From: Phycisphaeraceae bacterium
GTDB lineage: Bacteria; Planctomycetota; Phycisphaerae; Phycisphaerales; Phycisphaeraceae
Direction: 5' to 3'
Length of the DNA: 64,000 nt
NCBI GenBank assembly: GCA_020851465.1
Contig: JADZCR010000006.1
Coordinates: forward strand, 682,001-746,000
In this document: positions 34,531 to 42,436 of the stretch, one piece after another
How positions within the stretch are numbered: position 1 is the first letter of the stretch
How the letters are laid out: the number at the start of each line of letters is the position of its first letter
Notes under the pieces: model-generated
What the model saw: only the letters and a program-made list of their open reading frames with translations
The model's database searches: none
What the model was told of the DNA's origin: nothing
Position numbers and translations under genes: made by a program

Positions 34531-35313
34531 ATGACTGCCCCGAACGCCGACGTCCGCACCATCCTCTTCAAAATCAAACGCCAGAAGGGGCCGAACGATC
34601 CGCCCTACTGGGAAGAGTACGCGGTGCCCTACAAGCCCAATCTCAACGTCATCAGTTGCCTCAACTGGATTGCGGAGCATCCCGTGACCACTGCCGGCCA
34701 TGAGTCCACGGTCGTGACGTGGGACGCAGCCTGTCTGGAAGAAGTCTGCGGCTCATGCACGGTAAATATCAACGGACGGGCACGGCAGGCATGTTCCGCA
34801 TTGATCGACCACCTCGTCGCTGAGACGGGACAGGATGTCATCGTGCTCGAACCGATGCAGAAGTTTCCGGTCGTCCGCGACTTGTGCGTCGAGCGGCAAC
34901 GGATGTTTGAGAATCTCAAACGAATCAAAGGTTGGGTGCCCATCGACGGCACCCATGCGCTGGGGGCCGGCCCGAAGGAGACGCCCGCCGAACAGGACCG
35001 CCGCTACGCGCTGTCCCGCTGTATGTCCTGCGGCTGCTGCCTTGAGGCGTGCCCGCAGTTCACGATTGATAACGAGTTCGTCGGTGCGCAGATCTTCGGC
35101 CAGGTGACCTACTTCAACATGCACAAGACCGGCAAGGTCCACAAAGACGACCGGCTTGAGGTCATGGAGGAAGCCGGTGGAATCGCCGACTGCGGCAACG
35201 CACAGAACTGCGTCAAAGTCTGCCCGAAGGAGTTGCCGCTGACCGAGGCCATCGGCGAAGTCGGCCGTCAGACAACCATCCACGCCGTCAAAGCGTTCTT
35301 TACCGGCAAGTAA
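34531..35313 (+). CDS. sdhB: Succinate dehydrogenase iron-sulfur subunit
   Basis: Protein of 260 residues. Carries electrons from FAD to quinone through three clusters. 2Fe-2S: CLEEVCGSCTVNINGRARQAC; 4Fe-4S: CMSCGCCLEACP; 3Fe-4S: CGNAQNCVKVCPKELPLTEAI. All expected cysteines are present. GAGG before the ATG is the ribosome site. It is separated from sdhA by two genes and by two hairpins, but complex II needs all three subunits, so co-expression is expected. Confidence 0.97.
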   Translation: MTAPNADVRTILFKIKRQKGPNDPPYWEEYAVPYKPNLNVISCLNWIAEHPVTTAGHESTVVTWDAACLEEVCGSCTVNINGRARQACSALIDHLVAETGQDVIVLEPMQKFPVVRDLCVERQRMFENLKRIKGWVPIDGTHALGAGPKETPAEQDRRYALSRCMSCGCCLEACPQFTIDNEFVGAQIFGQVTYFNMHKTGKVHKDDRLEVMEEAGGIADCGNAQNCVKVCPKELPLTEAIGEVGRQTTIHAVKAFFTGK

Positions 35314-35382
35314 CTAAGAAACCTCTCCACGAGACATGCTGCCGCACCTCTTCACGGACACGGCCGTCTTGTCATGCGCCGA

Positions 35383-36690
35383 TTATTTGGTCGCTCCGGC
35401 GTCCGCAGGCTTCGGGGCGGGTCGAACCACCCGGCCATCAGCGTAGGCCTTGGCGCCATCGGGGTCCGCCTTCCCGCCCTTAAGCTCCCACAGCAACACC
35501 GTGGTCGCATCGGCTGTCTTTGGATCGGGCGGCTGCGCATAACCGTAGCCGGGATATTCACCCGTGCGCGGATTGGTCAGCAGAGCCTTCAACCCCTCTT
35601 GTCCGTTGACATATTTTGAGAGGTCGTCGAGCTTGGCCGGATATGCGCCGTCGTTGTCTGCCATATAGGTCTGGATCGCCACGGATAACTGACGCATGTT
35701 CGACATCGAGCTAGTAGCCTTGGCAGCCGCACGAGCGTTACGGATGGCCGGCCCAATCACTGTGCCGACTTCCTTGAGTTTTTCCGTCGATAACGCAATG
35801 GCGACCTGTGATCCCTTGGCGTCGGCTTTCATGCCGTCGAGCAGCAGCATCGGGCCGACCATCATGGTCATCCGGGGAGACACCGTCATGCCCTTGGCCA
35901 TCGCCGCTTTGAGCGGAGCCATCTGCTGTTGCGCCTGGAGGATCGCAGCATTGAGCGAGTTCGACAGAGAAGTCGCGCCGGCATCATCGGCGGATTGAAT
36001 CACCAGGCGAACATTCGGCGAATCGCCGAGAAATATCTGTCCGCTCGTCCACTCGGCTGCCGACAGGTCGGCCAGGAGTTGCTGGACCGCAGGCAGAGCG
36101 TTTTGCTGCGCTTGGGCGATCTTGGCGCGGAGCTGTTCGTTGGGTTTAACCGCAATTCGAATGGGAGCATCACCTGCCAGCGACAGCGCCGCCGCGAGCG
36201 TCTTGCCCGCAGCCTCATCACCGCCGCCAACCAGCGGAGAGTTACGTTTGTTCGTCACCTGGAGCCAACCGTCCTTGAGTTGTCCTACCACCGGCTCGGT
36301 GCCTTTGGGCGCCAGTTCCAGGATCAGAGCCTTCATCGCATCAGCTTTGGAGGCGTCGCTTAACTTGATCAGCGCTACCGGCTCCTCCATGGCGCCGCTG
36401 GCCGGCTGTTTCATCACATACCCGATCGTCTGCCCGCCCGCTGCGATGAACTTCTTGTGCTTTTCGTCATATTCAGGCAGTCCGTCCTGAAACTCCTCCG
36501 CTGCGTCACCCATGATCGCCTTCGTTACCGCTTTGAGATCGGACGCGCTGATCTTTGTCATGTCGAGCAATACGACCGCCACCACATCCGGGCTGTTGAC
36601 CTCCGTTGGCAGCGTGACCGCTGGTGCCCGCACAATCGTCATTAAAAGCAGACACGTTGCCGCCGCTATAACTGTGTAGCACCGCCGCAT
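35383..36690 (-). CDS. Secreted hypothetical protein with pseudopilin-like C-terminal region
   Basis: Protein of 435 residues. N-terminal signal peptide (RRCYTVIAAATCLLLMTIVRAPA, cleavage about residue 24). Central part (about 30-310) is alpha/beta with Ala/Lys-rich repeats similar in feel to planctomycete DUF3352-like proteins, unassigned. The last 120 residues (NARAAAKATSSMSNMRQLSVAIQTYMADNDGAYPAKLDDL...LLTNPRTGEYPGYGYAQPPD) match the soluble, C-terminal half of type II pseudopilins of planctomycetes (MRQL...YMADNDGAYP), but without the N-terminal pilin helix. GGGGAC before the ATG is a possible ribosome site. Function unknown; probably periplasmic. Confidence 0.7.
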   Translation of the reverse strand: MRRCYTVIAAATCLLLMTIVRAPAVTLPTEVNSPDVVAVVLLDMTKISASDLKAVTKAIMGDAAEEFQDGLPEYDEKHKKFIAAGGQTIGYVMKQPASGAMEEPVALIKLSDASKADAMKALILELAPKGTEPVVGQLKDGWLQVTNKRNSPLVGGGDEAAGKTLAAALSLAGDAPIRIAVKPNEQLRAKIAQAQQNALPAVQQLLADLSAAEWTSGQIFLGDSPNVRLVIQSADDAGATSLSNSLNAAILQAQQQMAPLKAAMAKGMTVSPRMTMMVGPMLLLDGMKADAKGSQVAIALSTEKLKEVGTVIGPAIRNARAAAKATSSMSNMRQLSVAIQTYMADNDGAYPAKLDDLSKYVNGQEGLKALLTNPRTGEYPGYGYAQPPDPKTADATTVLLWELKGGKADPDGAKAYADGRVVRPAPKPADAGATK

Positions 36691-36842
36691 GGAGGTCCCC
36701 TTTGGGTGATGAAAATGGTGATTTCTCGATCAGGTTCGATGAATCATACCGGGCCGGTTCCATAAAGCGATCTGAGTCGTTTCACATGCTGATGTTCAAA
36801 CACCAGCCGTTGAACCGCGCTTCTCAAGGGACGTAGTGGTTA

Positions 36843-37625
36843 GTGACGATGAGAACCAATGTCATGGCTCTGCCACGTCTCTCTTCGGTGCGGCCGCTCG
36901 TCCGCTATGTGGACGAAAGCCAGGCTGTCATCGACATTCACTTCACCCTGCTGCCGATGGTCCCCACCCATGAGGAGCCTGCGCTGCCGCTCGGTGCCGT
37001 TGAAGTCCTCGTCGAAATGGTTGGAGCGGACGGTTTTTTCGATGAGCAGCGCAGCCGAGTTGACCTGCGCGGTCTGGAAGGCAACGTGCGGATGGAGATC
37101 GTTCATCCTGAGCGTTGGTGGCCGGCGGGCATGGGCGAGCAGTCACTCTATTGCTTCAAGGTAACGCTGGTGCATCAGGGTGAAGCGACCGACATGCGGA
37201 CGGTCACTGTCGGCTTTACCTCGGTTCGTCTGGATCACCGCAGGCCGTGCGCCAGTCGGGCTGAACTGCTGGTCAATGGCCAGGTCTGCCCGATCGACGC
37301 AGTGATGCCGATTGATCTGATCCATGAGCGGCGACTCCTGCCGATCGCGGGGCACTCGCTGTTGATCGTGCGCGATCATTACGGGCCGGATGTTTTGTAC
37401 GAGGCTGCGGATCGCGCGGGAATCCTGCTGATTCAGTGCGTGCCGATTGATCCCGCAGGCAAGCCGGAGGAAGGCGTGGTCGATCAGGTCGATCGCCTTT
37501 CCGCCCACCCCAGCCTGTGCGGGTGGTTTGTCGGGCATCTGGGGCGCATGGCCGACGACGTAGCCGCGCGGCTCCATGCTCTTGACCCTACTCGAAGTGT
37601 GCTGCGCACTGTGCCGGTGCAATAA
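36843..37625 (+). CDS. Truncated glycoside hydrolase family 2-like protein, probably inactive
   Basis: Protein of 260 residues from GTG 36843 (or ATG 36849). It follows the middle of GH2 beta-mannosidase-like enzymes: the Ig-like domain with PERWWPAGMGEQSLYCFKVTL, then VTVGFTSVRLD...LLVNGQVCPI, and the start of the TIM barrel with YEAADRAGILLIQC and VDRLSAHPSLCGWFVGHLGR. In active enzymes the last segment reads HPSL-x-W-x-x-NE and supplies the general acid Glu; here W-F-V-G-H replaces it and the protein ends shortly after, without the nucleophile. There is no signal peptide. Interpretation: degenerate or repurposed sugar-binding module. No carbohydrate genes adjoin it. Confidence 0.6.
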   Translation: MTMRTNVMALPRLSSVRPLVRYVDESQAVIDIHFTLLPMVPTHEEPALPLGAVEVLVEMVGADGFFDEQRSRVDLRGLEGNVRMEIVHPERWWPAGMGEQSLYCFKVTLVHQGEATDMRTVTVGFTSVRLDHRRPCASRAELLVNGQVCPIDAVMPIDLIHERRLLPIAGHSLLIVRDHYGPDVLYEAADRAGILLIQCVPIDPAGKPEEGVVDQVDRLSAHPSLCGWFVGHLGRMADDVAARLHALDPTRSVLRTVPVQ

Positions 37626-37733
37626 CGCGACAATGATGTGACTGATTCACGAACGTCGGCCGAATGAAGCCGAACCGTCTGCTGATCTGTGCGCATCGAA
37701 ACCGTGAGCAGATCAACTCTGCCTCGTCTCCCC

Positions 37734-37739
37734 TATAAT
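37734..37739 (+). promoter_or_regulatory. -10 element TATAAT for a leaderless membrane-protein gene
   Basis: A perfect TATAAT, 6 nt (CCAAGG), then ATG 37746. The transcript would begin at or one or two bases from the ATG. The best -10 match in the window. Confidence 0.55.
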
Positions 37740-37745
37740 CCAAGG

Positions 37746-38273
37746 ATGATTCCGCTTTTTCTTGGCCTGAGCATCGCCAATCTCATCCTGCTGGCTACCG
37801 TCTTTGGACTTGGCTTGTTCGCCACTGACGCGCAGCACAAGACCACCGGGGTTTACTCGTATCACATCTCGCTGGCGTTCGCGTCGGGGATGATGGTGCT
37901 GCTGACGCATCTGGCGTTCTACACCTATTTCATGGCTACGACGAAGTGGCTCGCCGCCGCCTCCGACAAGGCCAACTTTCCCATGGACCGCTTCGCCGCC
38001 CCCGCTTATGGAGCCAAACGCCGCGCCATGCGGGTCGCCATGACCGCCATCCTGCTGACCATGCTGGCGATGTTCGCCGGCGCAGCCGCGGACCCGACCG
38101 TCAGGCCGTGGTGGCCCGGCGAGGTGCATATGTTCGCCGCGATCGTTGCAATCGTCGCCAACGCCTTTTGCGTCTGGATCGAATCCGACATGATTAAATC
38201 ACAGCGGCGGTTGATGGATGAAGCATTGGCGGAGCTGAACGCCATGCCCGGCATCCGCGTCGAGCAGACCTGA
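37746..38273 (+). CDS. Four-helix membrane protein, unknown function
   Basis: Protein of 175 residues from ATG 37746; an upstream GTG at 37689 is rejected because it would read through the TATAAT box. Hydrophobic helices: MIPLFLGLSIANLILLATVFGLGLF, YHISLAFASGMMVLLTHLAFYTYFM, VAMTAILLTMLAMFAGAAA and VHMFAAIVAIVANAFCVWI, then a charged tail (SDMIKSQRRLMDEALAELNAMPG). Several His and Tyr residues in the helices. I do not recognise the family. Preceded by the GH2-like gene, followed by a secreted alpha-alpha repeat protein with its own promoter. Confidence 0.75.
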   Translation: MIPLFLGLSIANLILLATVFGLGLFATDAQHKTTGVYSYHISLAFASGMMVLLTHLAFYTYFMATTKWLAAASDKANFPMDRFAAPAYGAKRRAMRVAMTAILLTMLAMFAGAAADPTVRPWWPGEVHMFAAIVAIVANAFCVWIESDMIKSQRRLMDEALAELNAMPGIRVEQT

Positions 38274-38312
38274 AACCGCCGGCAATATCTGCTGTTCCCA
38301 AACTTGTCAGCG

Positions 38313-38318
38313 TACAAT
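38313..38318 (+). promoter_or_regulatory. -10 element TACAAT upstream of the repeat-protein gene
   Basis: TACAAT ends 45 nt before ATG 38364, which has GGGAG as ribosome site. A conventional leader. Confidence 0.35.
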
Positions 38319-38363
38319 GCTTTTTGCGTACTTCTTAATTTCCCCTGCTAATGGGAGCCAGTC

Positions 38364-39542
38364 ATGAAATTCCTTTCCACCATTCTTGTCGCGCTGATGA
38401 TGCTGGTGATCTCGTCGCCGCTTCTGGCGGTCGATGATGCGCATTTCAAACAGGGTGACGAAGCGATTAAAAAGGCCATCGCCTATCTGCGTGCCACGCA
38501 AGGCGCGGATGGCAGTTGGACACCCAAGGCAGGCCCCGGAATCACCGCACTGGTCGTGCGCGGCATGCTCGATCAGCCGGACATCAAAGCTGATGACCCC
38601 GCAGTCAAGAAAGCAGTCGCCTACATCCTCAGCATGGTTAAGGAAGACGGCGGTATCCACGACGGAAAACTCGAAAACTACAACACGGCTATCTGTCTCT
38701 CCGCCCTGGCGAGAATCAACGACCAGCCAGGGGTGGCGGAAATAATCAAGAAGGCTCAGGACTATCTTCGCGGGCTTCAGTGGTCGGATCAGGTCGATCC
38801 TAACGGCGTCAAGATCACCGAAGCGCATCCGTTCTACGGCGGCGCGGGCTATGGACGAGAAGGCCGCCCGGATATGTCGAACACGCAGATTATGCTCGAA
38901 GGCTTGTACGACTCCGGGCTGGACTGCAACGATCCGGCGTTCAAACGGGCACTGGTCTTCATCACACGTTGTCAGGGTACGGCGGTGAACAAGGAATTCG
39001 GCGACAAAATCGCACCCGATGGCGGCTTCATTTATGCAACCAGCCAGAGCCGAGACAAAGTCGGCCAGCTTGAGTCGAAGGCCGGCATGGAAACCGTGGA
39101 CATCCCCGGACAAGGCCAGCAAAACCGCATGCGGACTTACGGTTCAATGACATACGCCGGTTTCAAGAGCTACCTCTATGCACAACTCGATCGCAATGAT
39201 CCTCGCGTCAAGGATGCGCTGGGCTGGATCACGCGGCACTACACGCTGGACTTCAACCCCGGCCTTCAGGACAAATCCGACACGCCCGTCGATGAGCGGC
39301 TGCAGGGCCACTACTACTATTTTCTAACTTTCTCGCGTGCTTTCGACGCATGGGGGCAGAAGCAGATCACCCTGGCGGATGGCACCAAGCGTGACTGGGG
39401 TAACGACCTGGTGGACAAGCTGGCGTCGCTGCAAAAAGAAGACGGCTCGTGGGTGAACTCCGCCGACCGCTGGATGGAAGGTGATCCCAACCTCACCACG
39501 GCATTTGCTGTACTTGCGCTGGAACACGCGCTGAAAAAATAG
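38364..39542 (+). CDS. Secreted prenyltransferase/squalene-cyclase-repeat protein
   Basis: Protein of 392 residues with signal peptide MKFLSTILVALMMLVISSPLLA (cleavage about 22-23). The mature part is an alpha-alpha toroid of terpene-cyclase/prenyltransferase repeats: IKKAIAYLRATQGADGSWTPKAGPGITALVVRGML, AVAYILSMVKEDGGIHDGKLENYNTAICLSAL, YLRGLQWSDQ, and LASLQKEDGSWVNSADRWMEGDPNLTTAFAVLALEHAL. The repeats carry the QxxDGSW-type motifs, but I do not see the DxDD cyclase motif, so catalysis on squalene is unlikely. Planctomycetes encode many such secreted toroids of unknown role. GGGAG before the ATG. Confidence 0.8.
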   Translation: MKFLSTILVALMMLVISSPLLAVDDAHFKQGDEAIKKAIAYLRATQGADGSWTPKAGPGITALVVRGMLDQPDIKADDPAVKKAVAYILSMVKEDGGIHDGKLENYNTAICLSALARINDQPGVAEIIKKAQDYLRGLQWSDQVDPNGVKITEAHPFYGGAGYGREGRPDMSNTQIMLEGLYDSGLDCNDPAFKRALVFITRCQGTAVNKEFGDKIAPDGGFIYATSQSRDKVGQLESKAGMETVDIPGQGQQNRMRTYGSMTYAGFKSYLYAQLDRNDPRVKDALGWITRHYTLDFNPGLQDKSDTPVDERLQGHYYYFLTFSRAFDAWGQKQITLADGTKRDWGNDLVDKLASLQKEDGSWVNSADRWMEGDPNLTTAFAVLALEHALKK

Positions 39543-39560
39543 CGCAGGTTCTGCGGGCGA

Positions 39561-40601
39561 TTACGTCGCTGATGCCATTTTTGCCGCCAGCTTGATTGCC
39601 GCCTTCATGCTGCCGGCATTCGCCTTATTTTGTCCGACGATGTTGAATGCGGTGCCGTGGTCAACGCTTGTGCGGATGATCGGCAGGCCCAGTGTCACAT
39701 TCACCGCGACATCCCAGCCGATGAGCTTGACGGGGATCAACCCTTGATCGTGGTACATCGCCACGACCAGATCATATTTGCCCGCCAGCGCGTCGAGGAA
39801 AATGGTGTCGCCGGGGAACGGCCCGTGAACGTCGATTCCCTTGTGCTGGGCCATCTGAATGGCCGGCGTGATGATGCGTGACTCCTCATCACCGAATTGA
39901 CCGTTCTCGGAGGCATGCGGGTTGAGACCGCAGACCGCGATGCGCGGCTTGGCGATCCCCAGCCGTCTGCACGCCTCATGCCCCAAGTCGATCGGGTCGA
40001 ACACCGCACCGATGGTCAGCACGTTGCGAATCTCCATCAGCGGCAAATGCACCGTCGCCAGCACGACGTTGAGCTTCGGAGCGTGGAACATCATTACCGA
40101 GCGTTTGACCTTGCATCGATAGGCCAGCAACTCGGTATGACCGGGAAACTTGCAGCCGGCGAGCGTCCATGATTCCTTGCAGATTGGCGCGGTGACGATG
40201 GCATCAATCCGACCCGATGCGCCAACCGGCCGATTGGCTGCGACAATCGCATCCTCAAGGAACTTCAGTGAGGCGGCCCCGCCCTGCTTTGTCGGCCGGG
40301 GATTTCCCGATCCCAGCACCGAAAACTCGTCGTAATCAAGCACCACCACATCGTGAATCAGGTCGTACTCCGCCCGCGGCGAATCGTGCTGAAGCCGCCA
40401 CCAGAATGGATCGATTTCCGCCAGGTCAGCGGCATAGCTGAGCAATTCATTCATACCGTAAATGACAAAACGACCCAGCTTGCGGATTTCCTCATCGGCG
40501 AGTGCTTTGACAACCACCTCCGGCCCGATGCCTGAAGGCTCGCCCATGGTGATGCCGATGACCGGTCGGCGCGGCTGAGGGTTGGAAGACGATGAAGCCA
40601 T
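39561..40601 (-). CDS. pdxA: 4-hydroxythreonine-4-phosphate dehydrogenase
   Basis: Protein of 346 residues. NAD-dependent oxidation and decarboxylation in the DXP-dependent pyridoxal phosphate pathway. Visible: IGITMGEPSGIGPEVVVKAL, metal-ligand histidines in FPGHTELLAYRC, DLGHEACRRLGI and YHDQGLIPVKL, and the terminal GLPIIRTSVDHGTAFNIVGQNKANAGSMKAAIKLA. Divergent from the oxidoreductase gene at 40697, 95 bp apart, both with leaderless-type starts. Other pdx genes are not in the window. PdxA2-type homologues act on other hydroxy acids, a minor alternative. Confidence 0.94.
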   Translation of the reverse strand: MASSSSNPQPRRPVIGITMGEPSGIGPEVVVKALADEEIRKLGRFVIYGMNELLSYAADLAEIDPFWWRLQHDSPRAEYDLIHDVVVLDYDEFSVLGSGNPRPTKQGGAASLKFLEDAIVAANRPVGASGRIDAIVTAPICKESWTLAGCKFPGHTELLAYRCKVKRSVMMFHAPKLNVVLATVHLPLMEIRNVLTIGAVFDPIDLGHEACRRLGIAKPRIAVCGLNPHASENGQFGDEESRIITPAIQMAQHKGIDVHGPFPGDTIFLDALAGKYDLVVAMYHDQGLIPVKLIGWDVAVNVTLGLPIIRTSVDHGTAFNIVGQNKANAGSMKAAIKLAAKMASAT

Positions 40602-40607
40602 GGATTC

Positions 40608-40613
40608 ATCCTA
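40608..40613 (-). promoter_or_regulatory. -10 element TAGGAT for leaderless pdxA
   Basis: On the minus strand TAGGAT, 6 nt (GAATCC), ATG 40601. No Shine-Dalgarno sequence. Confidence 0.45.
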
Positions 40614-40684
40614 TACGCGAACGCCCCTTCATGATCCACCCGCACCATCACAAGCGGCGACTCCTGATTCCGTAGTCCGCTTGT

Positions 40685-40690
40685 TACCAT
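40685..40690 (+). promoter_or_regulatory. -10 element TACCAT for a leaderless oxidoreductase gene
   Basis: TACCAT, 6 nt (CTCCGC), ATG 40697. No Shine-Dalgarno sequence. Divergent partner of the pdxA promoter. Confidence 0.4.
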
Positions 40691-40696
40691 CTCCGC

Positions 40697-41746
40697 ATGG
40701 CTGAGAATCGAACGATGATCGAAGTCGCTGTCGTGGGCGTCGGCCGCATGGGTAAACATCATGCGCGGACGTATAAAAAATTATCCGGTGCGAAACTCGT
40801 CGGTGTCGTGGATGCGGATGAGGACCGAGCCGCGACGATCGCTGATGAATACGGCTGTGCCGCCTACACCTGTGCGGATGAGTTGCTGGCCCGCCATCCG
40901 AATCTCGCGGCTGTCAGCGTCGCGGTACCGACGAAGTATCACACCCCGGCAGCTACGCCGTTCCTGCATCGCGGCATTGCCTGCCTCGTGGAAAAACCGT
41001 TGGCCGCTGATGTCGTCGAAGCCCGTTCGCTCGCTGACCTTGCGACGAAACACAAGGCTGTCCTCCAGGTCGGCCACACGGAGCGTTTCAATCCCGCGGT
41101 GCGGGCTGTCGTTGCGATGAATCTCCGCCCGCGTTTTATCGAGGTGGATCGCGTCAGCCCGATGACCTTTCGCTCGCTCGATGTGGGTGTCGTCATGGAC
41201 ATGATGATTCACGATCTGGACATCGTGCTCATGCTCGCCGCATCAAGGCTCGATCGCGTGGACGCCGCAGGCGTCGCCGTACTCGGCCAGCACGAAGACA
41301 TCGCCAACGCCCGTCTCGTCTTCGCCAATGGTTGTGTAGCCAACCTTACCGCCAGCAGATTGGCACTCAAGACCGAGCGGAAACTACGACTCTTCAGCGA
41401 AGATGGATACGTCAGCCTCGACTACGCCAAACGCACCGGCATCGCCCTCAGACGGGCACAGAACATGGCCGCACTCGAACAGGTCCGCGCTCAGATCGCC
41501 GAGGGTATGGACCTTTCACAATTGGATTATTCACAACTGGTAAACATCGAGGAATTGAGCATGGGGCCTGACGATGAGCAGGACCCCCTGACCGCTGAGC
41601 TGACGAGTTTTCTGGATGCGGTGCGCGGCAGACGGATGCCGGAGGTGGACGGCACGGCAGGTTACGCAGCGGTGGATGCCGCTGAACGTGTCGTCGCCGC
41701 GATCCGCGCCCATCGGTGGGAAGGCCTGCCGCAACCGCGCGTATGA
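40697..41746 (+). CDS. Gfo/Idh/MocA family oxidoreductase
   Basis: Protein of 349 residues. N-terminal Rossmann fold with VGVGRMGKHHARTYKKLSGAKLVGVVDAD, catalytic-lysine motif CLVEKPLAADVVEA, and the C-terminal alpha/beta domain with ...GVVMDMMIHDLDIVLMLAAS, where the His/Asp pair sits in the substrate site. The HARTYKK and MIHDLD features resemble UDP-N-acetylglucosamine 3-dehydrogenase-type or lipid A-pathway Gfo proteins, which is only a suggestion. It overlaps in function with nothing adjacent; the next gene begins 6 bp downstream and is probably translationally coupled. Confidence 0.85.
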   Translation: MAENRTMIEVAVVGVGRMGKHHARTYKKLSGAKLVGVVDADEDRAATIADEYGCAAYTCADELLARHPNLAAVSVAVPTKYHTPAATPFLHRGIACLVEKPLAADVVEARSLADLATKHKAVLQVGHTERFNPAVRAVVAMNLRPRFIEVDRVSPMTFRSLDVGVVMDMMIHDLDIVLMLAASRLDRVDAAGVAVLGQHEDIANARLVFANGCVANLTASRLALKTERKLRLFSEDGYVSLDYAKRTGIALRRAQNMAALEQVRAQIAEGMDLSQLDYSQLVNIEELSMGPDDEQDPLTAELTSFLDAVRGRRMPEVDGTAGYAAVDAAERVVAAIRAHRWEGLPQPRV

Positions 41747-41752
41747 CTCTCC

Positions 41753-42394
41753 ATGCGATGGTCCCCCGCTGATCTCGCCGACGCCGTTTACGAAGGCTTC
41801 CTCGCCCGCGCGGAAGCTGACAATCTTGAGCAGGCGGTCTATGGCTTCGACGCCCTGGCAGAGCTTGGCCTGCACCCGTTGATCCAGGAATCATTCCTCC
41901 GTGCCGGTTACGGAGTCTGGCCGGAGACACGCTACCCCTGCGACTGGATCAAGGCCAAACGCAACGAAGGCATGCGCTGCGACATCGTGCTCACTCCTGA
42001 CAAGCGGGCGATCCGCGACCCGCGCCTGAAGGACACGCTTTTTGATTCCGACGAAGCGGTGGATGCGGAAAACGCCTACTGGCTGGAGGTCAAGACCGTC
42101 GCCCAGCATGAAAAGACCGGCCCCTTCCGCCGTTACAGTGCCGAACTGCTCGCGCCGGTGGCCAATGACGTGAAAAAACTCTGGAGCGACAGCATCATTC
42201 GTCACGCGGGACTGTTGCTCGTGTTGCTGACCGAATCACGCGAAATCGCGGAGCACGATATTCTCGCGTGGCATCGAAAGTGTCTCGACCGCGGCTATCC
42301 GGTGGCCGCTCCCGCCATTCGTGGTTTCAAAATCACCGAGCGCATCGGCAACGCATGGTGTGCCATCGCGTTGTTCGGCATTCGAGGGGTATAA
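41753..42394 (+). CDS. Hypothetical protein with a PD-(D/E)XK nuclease-like motif
   Basis: Protein of 213 residues, start 6 bp after the preceding stop codon. N-terminal helical part (1-45), then LIQESFLRAGYGVWPETRYP, MRCDIVLTP (Asp77) and YWLEVKTVAQ (Glu112-x-Lys114). Strand-Asp, strand-E-x-K with an upstream helix is the PD-(D/E)XK fold signature, used in restriction enzymes and repair nucleases; the C-terminal half (LLLVLLTESREIAEHDILAWHRKCLDRG) resembles the remaining alpha/beta core. The family is not one I recognise by name. No methylase or restriction partner is adjacent, so a defence or repair function is unproven. Confidence 0.65.
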   Translation: MRWSPADLADAVYEGFLARAEADNLEQAVYGFDALAELGLHPLIQESFLRAGYGVWPETRYPCDWIKAKRNEGMRCDIVLTPDKRAIRDPRLKDTLFDSDEAVDAENAYWLEVKTVAQHEKTGPFRRYSAELLAPVANDVKKLWSDSIIRHAGLLLVLLTESREIAEHDILAWHRKCLDRGYPVAAPAIRGFKITERIGNAWCAIALFGIRGV

Positions 42395-42436
42395 CCCGGA
42401 ACGTCCCCCCGCTTTCGCATCGGGCGGGATCGCCTG

